Shown here: in pieces, positions 8,202-15,437 of the stretch
How the letters are laid out: each line of letters starts with the position of its first letter
Position numbering within the stretch: position 1 is the first letter of the stretch
Assembly (NCBI RefSeq): GCF_000190575.1
Contig: NC_015164.1
Coordinates: 2,806,001-2,870,000 of the forward strand
Direction of reading: 5' to 3'
Origin: Phocaeicola salanitronis DSM 18170
Lineage (GTDB): Bacteria; Bacteroidota; Bacteroidia; Bacteroidales; Bacteroidaceae
Length of the DNA stretch: 64,000 nt
Program-made: the position numbers and the translations under genes
Notes under the pieces: model-generated
Told to the model about the DNA's origin: nothing
Databases searched by the model: none
The model's input: the letters and a program-made list of their open reading frames with translations, nothing else

Positions 8202-9125
8202 ATGAGAAAGATAATAGGCATAGGAGAAGCCATCCTCGATATTCTTTTCCGCAATAACCAGGTTCAGGCGGCTGTTCCGGGCGGTTCGGTATACAATGCC
8301 CTGATATCGCTGGGCAGGATGGGCATGGACGTCACTTTTATAAGCGAAACAGGAAACGACCCTGTGGGAAAAATCATTCTGGAGAATATGCGTGCCAATG
8401 GCGTGCATACCGGTTGCGTCAATGTGTTTTCCGAAGGGAAATCGCCCGTCTCTTTGGCTTTTCTTAATGAGCAGAACGATGCCGGATACGTCTTTTATAA
8501 AGATTACCCCAGCCGGCGTTTAGACGTGGCTCTGCCCGATATTCAAGAAGACGACATTGTGATGATGGGCTCTTACTTTGCCGTTACGCCTGCGTTGAGA
8601 GAGAAAGTGAAGGAATTGCTCGACTTGGCACGCGAGCGGGGCGCCATTGTCTATTACGATGTGAATTTCCGTAGCGCTCATGCCCATGAAGCCATCAAGC
8701 TGATGCCCTTTATCCTCGAAAACTTCGAATATACCGACATCTTGCGAGGCTCTGCCGAAGATTTCCGGAACCTGTTCGGGCTGGATGACCCGAAACGCAT
8801 TTACCGCGAGAAGGTGGATTTCTATTGCAAATCGTTTATCTGCACCGACGGACCGCACGACATAAGCCTTTTCACAAAGAACTTCGCCAAGCAATACCCC
8901 GTACCTCAGGTGAAAGCGGTAAGCACTATCGGGGCGGGCGATAACTTCAATGCAGGTGTAGTCTACGGGCTGATAGCCAACCGCATCCGCCGTTCCGACC
9001 TCGATAGCCTGAACGAAAAAGACTGGGACGACATCATTGCGTGCGGAACGGCGTTCGGAAGCGAAGTGTGCCAAAGCATGTCCAACTCCGTTTCCCTTGA
9101 GTTTGCGAAGAATTTCCGCAGATAG
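8202..9125 (+). CDS. PfkB-family carbohydrate (ribokinase-like) kinase
   Basis: 307 residues. The N-terminal IIGIGEAILDIL and PGGSVYNALISLGRMG are the PfkB substrate-binding signature. The second signature STIGAGDNFNAGVVYG (near residue 243) contains the catalytic Asp of GAGD. These enzymes phosphorylate sugars such as fructose, ribose or 2-keto-3-deoxygluconate with ATP in the cytoplasm; similar Bacteroides genes are usually labelled fructokinase or carbohydrate kinase. The coding order with the LOG gene, two bases upstream, suggests shared expression in sugar or nucleoside salvage, which is inference. Confidence 0.88.
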   Translation: MRKIIGIGEAILDILFRNNQVQAAVPGGSVYNALISLGRMGMDVTFISETGNDPVGKIILENMRANGVHTGCVNVFSEGKSPVSLAFLNEQNDAGYVFYKDYPSRRLDVALPDIQEDDIVMMGSYFAVTPALREKVKELLDLARERGAIVYYDVNFRSAHAHEAIKLMPFILENFEYTDILRGSAEDFRNLFGLDDPKRIYREKVDFYCKSFICTDGPHDISLFTKNFAKQYPVPQVKAVSTIGAGDNFNAGVVYGLIANRIRRSDLDSLNEKDWDDIIACGTAFGSEVCQSMSNSVSLEFAKNFRR

Positions 9126-9128
9126 TTT

Positions 9129-9231
9129 TTCGCCACAGATTACACATTTAAATTTACTATTTTTCGATTTACGGAAAATAGTACGATTGCCAAATCGTAA
9201 ATTTAAAAATCTGTGTAATTCTGTGGTGAAA
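9129..9231. repeat. Imperfect inverted repeat, CCACAGA family
   Basis: TTCGCCACAGATTACACA at 9129 pairs with TGTGTAATTCTGTGGTGAA near 9212-9230, with inner TTTAAATTTAC/GTAAATTTAAA arms. The same CCACAGA...TCTGTGG theme recurs at 34501-34566, and a TGAACACAGAGGC variant is split by a MITE at 16630-16915. It probably serves as a bidirectional terminator between convergent genes. Confidence 0.6.
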
Positions 9232-9240
9232 TGGTGAAAC

Positions 9241-9351
9241 TCAAATCATGTGATTCGCTTTAAGCCATCTCTTGCCCGGTGGCGTAAGACACCATAAAAG
9301 AAATACCGCACATGGTATTCCTACCATTCCTAAAATAATCAGTGTTCCCAT
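9241..9351 (-). CDS. 36-residue single-span membrane protein
   Basis: ATG at 9351 opens MGTLIILGMVGIPCAVFLLW, then CLTPPGKRWLKANHMI and TGA at 9241. It has one hydrophobic helix and a positive C-terminal tail, the usual look of a bacterial small membrane protein. Its ATG directly abuts the TAA of the upstream DUF6722-like gene, with a purine-rich GAGGAAAAA a few bases before the start, so it is the second cistron of that operon. Function unknown; too short for most gene callers. Confidence 0.55.
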   Translation of the reverse strand: MGTLIILGMVGIPCAVFLLWCLTPPGKRWLKANHMI

Positions 9352-9543
9352 TTATTTTTCCTCCTTCTTTTGATTTGTCAATAGTAATCCGGCAATAAGC
9401 AAAATTGCCGCTACAGTGCCGCTAATCGTATAAATCAGCCATCGCATATCCTCCAGATCTTTTACCAGTGATGCAATAAATACACCGGTTAAAAAATACT
9501 TGGAAACATCTATCAGATAGTTCCCTAATTTCTCTTTCCACAT
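9352..9543 (-). CDS. DUF6722-like small membrane protein
   Basis: 63 residues from MWKEKLGNYLIDVSKYFLTG. Two hydrophobic stretches, VSKYFLTGVFIASLV and WLIYTISGTVAAILLIAGLLL, indicate two membrane spans, followed by the charged tail NQKKEEK. The family is widespread in Bacteroides and has no known role. A longer frame from 9573 is possible, but MWKEK at 9543 is the usual start of family members as I recall them. It heads a two-gene unit with the 36-residue protein that begins at its stop codon. Confidence 0.7.
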   Translation of the reverse strand: MWKEKLGNYLIDVSKYFLTGVFIASLVKDLEDMRWLIYTISGTVAAILLIAGLLLTNQKKEEK

Positions 9544-9613
9544 AGAATTGTATCTGTTTGTGCAAATATACAATTAAATTCTGAAAATCAGCGGGCAATT
9601 CCGCTAAAATCAC

Positions 9614-9621
9614 TATCTTTG
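9614..9621 (+). promoter_or_regulatory. -7 element for the Rpn-type gene
   Basis: TATCTTTG matches TAnnTTTG exactly and lies 26 bases before the ATG at 9648. Confidence 0.55.
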
Positions 9622-9647
9622 TAAGTCATTAAAAGCCAGTTACGATT

Positions 9648-10526
9648 ATGGAAAGCAGAGACCTCAAAGACAGATACGTCAACCCGTACACCGACTTCGG
9701 TTTCAAGAAACTGTTCGGTACAGAGATAAATAAAGACTTGCTTATCAGCTTCATCAACAGCCTGCTCCATGGCAGGGAAGTGGTGAAAGACCTTACTTAC
9801 CTCAATACCGAACACCTCGGCACCAGCGAAGCCGACCGCCGTGCCGTGTTCGATGTGTATTGCGAGAACGAGAAAGGCGAGAAGATACTCGTTGAAATGC
9901 AACGGGGTATCCAGCAGTATTTCAAAGACCGCAGCCTTTATTATGCTACCTTCCCTATCCGTGAGCAAGGGCAGAAAGGGGAATGGGACTATCGGTTGAA
10001 GTCTGTATATATCATTGGTATCCTTAATTTTACATTTGACAAGGACAATGACGATTATTACCACCACGAAGTGCAATTGTTGGACAATCAGACCAAGGAA
10101 GTCTTCTACGACAAGCTGACCTTCATCTATCTGGAGATGCCCAAGTTCAATAAGACCGAAGATGAACTGAACGGCATGTTCGAGAAATGGCTCTTCGTGC
10201 TCCGCAACCTTTCGCGCCTGATGGAACGCCCCAAAGCCTTGCAAGAGCGCGTCTTCACCAAACTCTTCGAAGCCGCAGAGATTGCCAAGTTCACCAAGAC
10301 CGAATACGACAATTACGAAGAAAGCCTGAAAGTCTACCGTGATTGGAAAAATATGATAGTTACGGAAAAGAAGATCTCATGGGAAGAAGGGCATGAAATA
10401 GGAACTGAAGAAGGAGAAAAGAAAAAAGCAATTAAAACGGCACGGGCAATGAAAGCTGACAACGAGCCTATTGCTAAAATTATGAAATATACGGAACTGT
10501 CTGAAGAAGAAATTAATCAACTATAA
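9648..10526 (+). CDS. Rpn-family recombination-promoting nuclease / PD-(D/E)XK transposase-like protein
   Basis: 292 residues. The N-terminal YVNPYTDFGFKKLFGTE opening is diagnostic of this Bacteroides family. The nuclease core shows RRAVFDVYCENEKGEKILVE followed by MQRG near residues 62-85, giving the Asp...Glu-x-Gln form of the PD-(D/E)XK site. The C-terminal tail (ISWEEGHEIGTEEGEKKKA, then IAKIMKYTELSEEEINQL) is the helical region typical of Rpn proteins. Family members cut DNA in vitro, and several act in phage defence. The gene is followed after 14 bases by a separate protein resembling this C-terminal tail. Confidence 0.88.
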   Translation: MESRDLKDRYVNPYTDFGFKKLFGTEINKDLLISFINSLLHGREVVKDLTYLNTEHLGTSEADRRAVFDVYCENEKGEKILVEMQRGIQQYFKDRSLYYATFPIREQGQKGEWDYRLKSVYIIGILNFTFDKDNDDYYHHEVQLLDNQTKEVFYDKLTFIYLEMPKFNKTEDELNGMFEKWLFVLRNLSRLMERPKALQERVFTKLFEAAEIAKFTKTEYDNYEESLKVYRDWKNMIVTEKKISWEEGHEIGTEEGEKKKAIKTARAMKADNEPIAKIMKYTELSEEEINQL

Positions 10527-10540
10527 AAAACGATTGTTTT

Positions 10541-10813
10541 ATGGATATAGATGTAAAACCCTCCGACTTCGGTATAGACCATTTCTTAGAACCCGAAGAA
10601 ATCAATCAGCTGACCGTAGCCGAATACAGAGAATACGAAAGGAAACTGAGAAATTACCGCGATTGGAAAAATACGATTGTAACGGCTAAAAAGATGGCCT
10701 ATGAAAGAGGATTTAAGGAAGGAATGGCAGAAAAATTAAAGGAACGAAATGTTCCTATTGAGGAAATAATTGAGCGTACCGGCTTAACTGAACAAGAAAT
10801 AGCCGCCCTCTAA
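10541..10813 (+). CDS. Stand-alone homologue of the Rpn C-terminal region
   Basis: 90 residues, starting MDIDVKPSDFGIDHFLEPEE. The middle, YEKRL-like EYERKLRNYRDWKNTIVTAK, parallels EESLKVYRDWKNMIVTEK of the upstream Rpn protein. The end, IIERTGLTEQEIAAL, parallels IMKYTELSEEEINQL. It lacks the nuclease domain. Either it is the remnant of a second rpn gene, or a separately encoded small partner. In enteric Rpn proteins the C-terminal region is also made alone from an internal start and inhibits the nuclease, so an antitoxin-like role is plausible but untested here. Confidence 0.6.
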   Translation: MDIDVKPSDFGIDHFLEPEEINQLTVAEYREYERKLRNYRDWKNTIVTAKKMAYERGFKEGMAEKLKERNVPIEEIIERTGLTEQEIAAL

Positions 10814-10837
10814 AACACGACCGCCCGTGTAGCCCTG

Positions 10838-10895
10838 CACATACGGCTGCATCAGCCTGCGCAACCGCTTGCGTAGCCCGATGCAGCCGTATGTG
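10838..10895 (+). terminator. Hairpin after the rpn pair
   Basis: CACATACGGCTGCATC (10838-10853) and GATGCAGCCGTATGTG (10880-10895) are perfect 16-bp arms, with a smaller GC-rich hairpin in the loop, followed by TTTCCC. It is a plausible terminator or repetitive hairpin. No gene or clear motif was seen in the following stretch to about 11150. Confidence 0.55.
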
Positions 10896-11156
10896 TTTCC
10901 CGTCACATCAATACGTATATAGTAGAACAAAATTGAAAATGAATTCCGCAATTCATTTCTGATTGTCCATAGCACAAATCCATACCGTGCATGGCGTAAC
11001 TCCCAATTCGTATTATATAATATAAGGAGTGAAAAACACCATACGGAACGGGGCGGATGTGACAAAGTCATTGCACAAATCCGCCGATATTGCGCAATGC
11101 CTTTGCTGTTCTGTTAATAAATACAAAAACAAGCGAAGTTTTTGTTAGAATGTATT

Positions 11157-11184
11157 TTTGTATAAAATAAAACTTTTACATTTG
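11157..11184 (+). promoter_or_regulatory. Candidate promoter upstream of slpA2
   Basis: TTTG at 11157-11160 and TACATTTG at 11177-11184; the -7 box fits TAnnTTTG, but the 16-base spacing is shorter than the usual 19-21. Transcription from here would give a leader of roughly 280 bases, ending in the shared slpA leader. This upstream DNA is unlike that of slpA1 and slpA3. Confidence 0.4.
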
Positions 11185-11345
11185 TGCCTTGAAAGTTGTC
11201 TTCTAAAACAAATTTTGTGAATGAAAACCTTTTGAAAGCAAGGAGATGCGTATCCGGATACGTATTCTCGGCGTGAGTAAAGAGGAAGAGTTCTATGGTA
11301 AAACTGCTTTATCCCAGAAACCGGATGCTTAGAAGCTGATTTGGT

Positions 11346-11470
11346 CAGTTATCGGCGCGTTTACTGACGGGGCTGAAAATCAGGGGTTTCGGACGGATTC
11401 GGCGGTACGTGTAACGGCTTGAGTTAGAACGATTTGAGTTTTTTAATTTATAAATTAAATTTATTTTGTT
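11346..11470 (+). promoter_or_regulatory. Conserved leader of slpA2
   Basis: About 125 bases nearly identical to the leaders of slpA1 and slpA3, containing TTATCGGCGCGTTTACTGAC, CTGAAAATCAGGGGTTTCGG and the palindromic AATTTATAAATT before the ATG. Homology to the other loci stops abruptly upstream of CAGTTATCGG at 11346, which marks a recombination-like edge. It is likely a structured, high-expression 5' UTR and a shared recombination substrate. Confidence 0.6.
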
Positions 11471-14356
11471 ATGAGAAAAAAGTATTTAAGTGCACTGCTG
11501 TTCGGAGCGCTTCTGTTCGCTTCGGCAGGAACTTTTACCTCTTGTAAAGACTATGATGATGACATCAACGGTCTGCGCACGGAAATTACTGATTTGAAGA
11601 GCGCAATCACTGAATTGCAGAATGCTGTTCAGAACGGTAAGTATGTTACCGCTGTGTCAGGCAATGGAAATGTCATTACCTTTACTTTTAGTGATGGTAC
11701 TACTACTCCGATTACTGTAGAAACCGAAAGTGGAGAACCTTCTCAGACTGTGACCATCGGTGAAGACGGTGAAGTAATTATCAATGGTGAAGGAACCGGA
11801 TATTACACAACCAAGACTCCGACAGAAGCTGAAGTAGAAGCTGGTTTGGTTAAGAAAGGTGCAAATGGAACTTGGGAAGTATTGGGCGAAGACGGTGAGT
11901 ATACAGACACTAAGATCCCTGTATCAGGTATCTCTGTATCAGGTAGCGATGCTGAAGGCTATACCTTTACTGTTGTAAATGCTAATGGCGAATCTCAAAT
12001 TGTAAAATTGCCTTCTGTTGCTTCTGCAATTACTAACATTGACTTTAAAGACGCTACAGGTGTAGAAATTGTTACCAATACAAGAGCAGACGGTACTATA
12101 CTGAAAAAAACTGATGGTACAACTAATGTCAATGATGGTACTGATGGCAATAACTTCACTTTCTCTCAGACAATATTCAAATATCGTAATTTCCCGACAG
12201 GCTTTAAAGCAAGCGACTGGAAAGGTAACAAGGCATTGCCAGCTGATGAAAGCGTTATTCTGTCATCTGAAAGTTCAATTGATGTACGTATTGACCCTGT
12301 TGGTGCAGATGCAACTTTGGTTTCATATACACTGACTAATACAAAGAATCAAGACGCTCCGGGTCTGACATTGAAAGCTGTTGCGGAAAGCGGTAAAGAA
12401 CCGTTGACTACAGATAAAGTTCAAGGTCGTGCAGGAAACTTGGGCAATGGTTTGTATACTCTTTCTATGGACAATAAAGTCCTGACAAAAGACGAAGCAA
12501 AGAGCATTTTGGATAATGGCCTTGAAGATATTAATCCTCAGACTGCATACGCTGTAAATGCCGCTCACGCTGCACGTTCTAAATATGCATTGAATATCAT
12601 CGAAGCTCAAGCACCGAAGTTGACACAATTGACCTTTACGCAAGGAAGCGATGTTAAAATAACTACTGGTGACATAACTACCACAAATTCCTTCGATGCA
12701 ACAGGTGAGACTCCTAATGATGCAACAACAGGAGATGCACCTATTAAGGTTGGTGTACCTGTACAAGTAGCTGGCGTTTATGACAAAGCTGTATACGACA
12801 TCTATTTGGAAGTTGCAGATGAAGATGCAAAATTCAATGTAACTTTCGATCAAGACAAACACACATTCACTATTGGTCAAAATCCGGATTGGGCTACCAG
12901 AATTGTAGACTTGGATGTCATTGTTCATAGTGTAGCAACTGACGGTCATGTATATACAACTACAGTAACAGTTCGTCTTGACAGCGAATACAACACAGCA
13001 GCTGATTACCAGCCTGTAACTCATAACATTGCTGTGGCTAATCCGAACGATAATGTTCAATACTTCGACTTGCAGACTATGAAGGATGGCTTCCAGTCAC
13101 AAGACGATTTGGATAGCTGGATTAAGAATGTCAACCTGAGTGGTACTTCATACGAAGTCTTCACTGATGAAGCTTGCAGCGCAAGTAAGAAAGTTGTTAA
13201 TATCAGCAAGTTAGACTTTGACATTGTTAGTGAAAAGAAGACAGACGCAAGTGTAGTACAAACTGGCGAAAAGGGTGCTTCTGCTAACTTCGTTCGTATG
13301 ATGGTTAATAACACTGTATCTGACAACTTGACTCTTGACAAGCAATATTATGTGAAAGTAACATTCCGTGATGGCGCTTCTAGCGCAAATACAGCTGATA
13401 TCTTCAACAGCATTGTAATACCTGTAACGTTTACCGCTCCTACTGTAGCAGAACAGTTCACTATCTCTACGAACTATCAGAATGGAACGGCTAATTCTAT
13501 CAAGGCATACTACAATGTATGGGAAAGTGCTAATGGTATTGATGTTAATGAAATCGACTTGGTAACATTCTTCACAAAAGACGGTTACGATAAGTATGCA
13601 ACATTGACATTAGACACTGATGAAAAGGTTGCAGAATATGGTTCATTCAGCAAGTTAACTTCTAATGACTTAGCAAAATTGGAGATTATCACAACTGGCG
13701 ATAAGGTTGTTGGTAATACTACTATTGAGTTGAATAAGACTAAGACTGCTAACAACGATTTGGTATTGAATGACAAGACTAACCGTGAAGTAGGTTATGG
13801 TAAGGCTCTGACTATTACCGCTGAAAATGACCACTATGCTAACACTGAATGGAAGTATCCTGAAAAGGCAGAATATACAGACTACACATTCACTGTAACT
13901 GTATTGAGCCCGATTTACGAAGGTGTTATTGCAGCAACAGACGGAAGCAAGAACTTGACTGTAATTGCTAATAGCGAAACAGGTACAGATATCACGAAAG
14001 ATATGATTAATTTGACCGACTACGCTAACAACAAGTACAATGTTGTTCCTGATGCAAGTGTTCCTAGTGATAAGACATTAACTAACTCAGAATTCAATAA
14101 AGCAGACGTATGGTCGCATAAACAAATTGAAAATGTTTGGGTAGATGAAACCGGTAAGAACAACTACATCAAGGAAATCAAGTTGAGAGGATTGAATGCT
14201 AAGGATCCGGACAATATTATTCCGGGTGCTATTACTGTTATCGCTCAACCAATTGCAGAGTTTACAGAACCTACTGAAGTTACAGTTCATGTAAAAGACG
14301 TTTGGGGTTATGTAACTTCTCAACCGCTGAACATGACATTGATCAAAGCCGAATAA
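11471..14356 (+). CDS. Large surface lipoprotein, S-layer-like family (slpA2, my label)
   Basis: 961 residues. The first 31 residues, including lipobox Cys25 and KDYDDD, equal those of slpA1, followed by a coiled-coil-like LRTEITDLKSAITELQNAV. Shared landmarks are VPVSGISVSGS in the N-terminal domain, AVYDIYLEVADEDA and HTFTIGQNPDW in the centre, and VLSPIYEG and VKDVWGY near the end. The central and C-terminal parts are closer to slpA3 than to slpA1. Codons favour A and T third positions and amides are common, unlike the GC-richer core genes nearby, as expected for a very abundant coat protein or acquired DNA. The orientation is opposite to the other two copies. Confidence 0.85.
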   Translation: MRKKYLSALLFGALLFASAGTFTSCKDYDDDINGLRTEITDLKSAITELQNAVQNGKYVTAVSGNGNVITFTFSDGTTTPITVETESGEPSQTVTIGEDGEVIINGEGTGYYTTKTPTEAEVEAGLVKKGANGTWEVLGEDGEYTDTKIPVSGISVSGSDAEGYTFTVVNANGESQIVKLPSVASAITNIDFKDATGVEIVTNTRADGTILKKTDGTTNVNDGTDGNNFTFSQTIFKYRNFPTGFKASDWKGNKALPADESVILSSESSIDVRIDPVGADATLVSYTLTNTKNQDAPGLTLKAVAESGKEPLTTDKVQGRAGNLGNGLYTLSMDNKVLTKDEAKSILDNGLEDINPQTAYAVNAAHAARSKYALNIIEAQAPKLTQLTFTQGSDVKITTGDITTTNSFDATGETPNDATTGDAPIKVGVPVQVAGVYDKAVYDIYLEVADEDAKFNVTFDQDKHTFTIGQNPDWATRIVDLDVIVHSVATDGHVYTTTVTVRLDSEYNTAADYQPVTHNIAVANPNDNVQYFDLQTMKDGFQSQDDLDSWIKNVNLSGTSYEVFTDEACSASKKVVNISKLDFDIVSEKKTDASVVQTGEKGASANFVRMMVNNTVSDNLTLDKQYYVKVTFRDGASSANTADIFNSIVIPVTFTAPTVAEQFTISTNYQNGTANSIKAYYNVWESANGIDVNEIDLVTFFTKDGYDKYATLTLDTDEKVAEYGSFSKLTSNDLAKLEIITTGDKVVGNTTIELNKTKTANNDLVLNDKTNREVGYGKALTITAENDHYANTEWKYPEKAEYTDYTFTVTVLSPIYEGVIAATDGSKNLTVIANSETGTDITKDMINLTDYANNKYNVVPDASVPSDKTLTNSEFNKADVWSHKQIENVWVDETGKNNYIKEIKLRGLNAKDPDNIIPGAITVIAQPIAEFTEPTEVTVHVKDVWGYVTSQPLNMTLIKAE

Positions 14357-14379
14357 TCCTAACCGATTACTCTATAAAT

Positions 14380-14410
14380 AAAAAAGCGACTCGAAAGAGC
14401 CGCTTTTTTT
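14380..14410 (+). terminator. Terminator of slpA2
   Basis: AAAGCGACTC, loop GAAA, GAGCCGCTTTTTTT, preceded by TCTATAAATAAAA. It is the same hairpin as at 3291 and 46592. Confidence 0.88.
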
Positions 14411-14500
14411 GTGTTTACTTGCGATACTATTACCAATGTTAACCTGTCACATTGGGTTTGTAATCTGGCGTGACAGAATTTCACATTTCACTCAATGAAC

Positions 14501-14581
14501 TGTAGGGGCGTATCGCATACGCCCTGAAAGCATTCGCGTGGATAAGTTTGTGCATTCGGGCGTATGCGATACGCCCCTACA
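14501..14581. repeat. 24-bp perfect inverted repeat, copy 1
   Basis: TGTAGGGGCGTATCGCATAC... (14501-14524) and its reverse complement (14558-14581) enclose a 33-base loop. A one-mismatch copy with homologous flanks lies at 46451-46531, inverted together with the neighbouring surface-lipoprotein gene and ATPase sequence. It may be a REP/MITE-like element. Confidence 0.75.
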
Positions 14582-14600
14582 TGGACTGTTTACGAAATTC

Positions 14601-14790
14601 ATAAATAATGCGAATCAGGAGTTAAACGTAGTTATGTTTCACAGGAGTTATCACTTCGTTCAGGAGTTAAAGGCCAATAGCTTAACTTCTGAAAGCGGTG
14701 CAAAAGGTATTGGCATCTAACTCCCAGCCCGCACTGGCGGGCGATAACTACCTATAACTCCCTTTTAACTCCTGATTGGCATAAATAGTA
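14601..14790. repeat. Long imperfect inverted repeat with AGGAGTTA motifs
   Basis: ATAAATAATGCGAATCAGGA at 14601 is matched in reverse by TCCTGATTGGCATAAAT near 14770-14787. Inside are further AGGAGTTA copies and GCCAATA/TATTGGC arms. No gene is credible here. This block is absent at the corresponding place near 46440, so it was inserted, or lost there. Confidence 0.55.
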
Positions 14791-14814
14791 AATCGTAAAT
14801 AGTCAAATCGTAAA

Positions 14815-15147
14815 TCAGACCGTTTTCCAGTCCTCCACCGTTCCCGTCTTGGAAGAGAAGTTCACTCCTATTTTATATAAGATGCGAGGGTCGGCTTCGT
14901 AGGGGCGGGCATAGCCTTTCGCCTCTATCTGTGCCAACGCCTCGTCTGCCGTGCCGTCTCGTTTGAACTCGAAGATGTAGATGTAATTGTCCGTCTCCAC
15001 GATGCAGTCGGCACGTCCCTGGCTTTGCTCCTTCTCGGTATAGACCGTATAGACGCTTATCAGGCGGAAAATGAGGTAAAGCGTGTAGTGGAAGAAGCGT
15101 TCTTTCTCCGTCTCGCCCTTCTTGCTCCGCATTGAATAGGGGAATCC
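14815..15147 (-). pseudogene. C-terminal fragment of an AAA-ATPase/nuclease gene
   Basis: Only the last about 110 residues remain: MRSKKGETEKERFFHYTLYL, then RADCIVETDNYIYIFEFKRD, ending GTVEDWKTV. They match the end of the complete gene at 44811-46397 with only a few substitutions, and include the Asp...Glu-Phe-Lys nuclease motif. Homology begins abruptly near 15147, and upstream is array B instead of the ATPase domain. An ATG is present, so a short protein could be made, but the truncation indicates a remnant left by recombination. It is placed relative to slpA2 as the intact gene is to slpA3. Confidence 0.8.
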
Positions 15148-15159
15148 TTATCCTATTCT

Positions 15160-15250
15160 AATGCACTGAAACTGTGGTTTTGATATGCTGAAACTGTAGT
15201 TTCAGTGCATTAAAACTAAAGTTTCAGTATATCTAAACTTCTCTGAAACC
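15160..15250. repeat. Tandem array B: four 22-bp units
   Basis: Units begin at 15163, 15185, 15207 and 15229. Centres read AAACTGTGGTTT, AAACTGTAGTTT and AAACTAAAGTTT, then a decayed fourth unit with TCTAAACTTC. Each unit has dyad symmetry, so alternative hairpins can form between neighbours (for example 15160-15180 with 15192-15212). It lies between the ATPase fragment and the alcohol dehydrogenase promoter. Confidence 0.75.
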
Positions 15251-15399
15251 AAACCGTGTGATGTAAGCTAATTATTTACAATGGCTTATGCATGCCGTGG
15301 TCCCTTCTTCTCCAGCCGTTCTTTCTCCTTTCCGGATGCCAATGCTTGCCGGCAAGGAATATTTAACACTTTAGCGGTATCAACGTATGTTTTTATTCG

Positions 15400-15407
15400 T
15401 ATCTTTG
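15400..15407 (+). promoter_or_regulatory. -7 element for the alcohol dehydrogenase
   Basis: TATCTTTG matches TAnnTTTG, 31 bases before the ATG at 15438. It argues against the in-frame ATG at 15387, which lies upstream of it. Confidence 0.6.
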
Positions 15408-15437
15408 AAAAACATGAACTTTAAAAAGCAAACAGAT

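Noticed and set aside
14538..14720. 60-residue open frame between slpA2 and the ATPase fragment
   Set aside because: It crosses two inverted-repeat elements and has no ribosome-binding context or conserved match at the homologous site near 46480.
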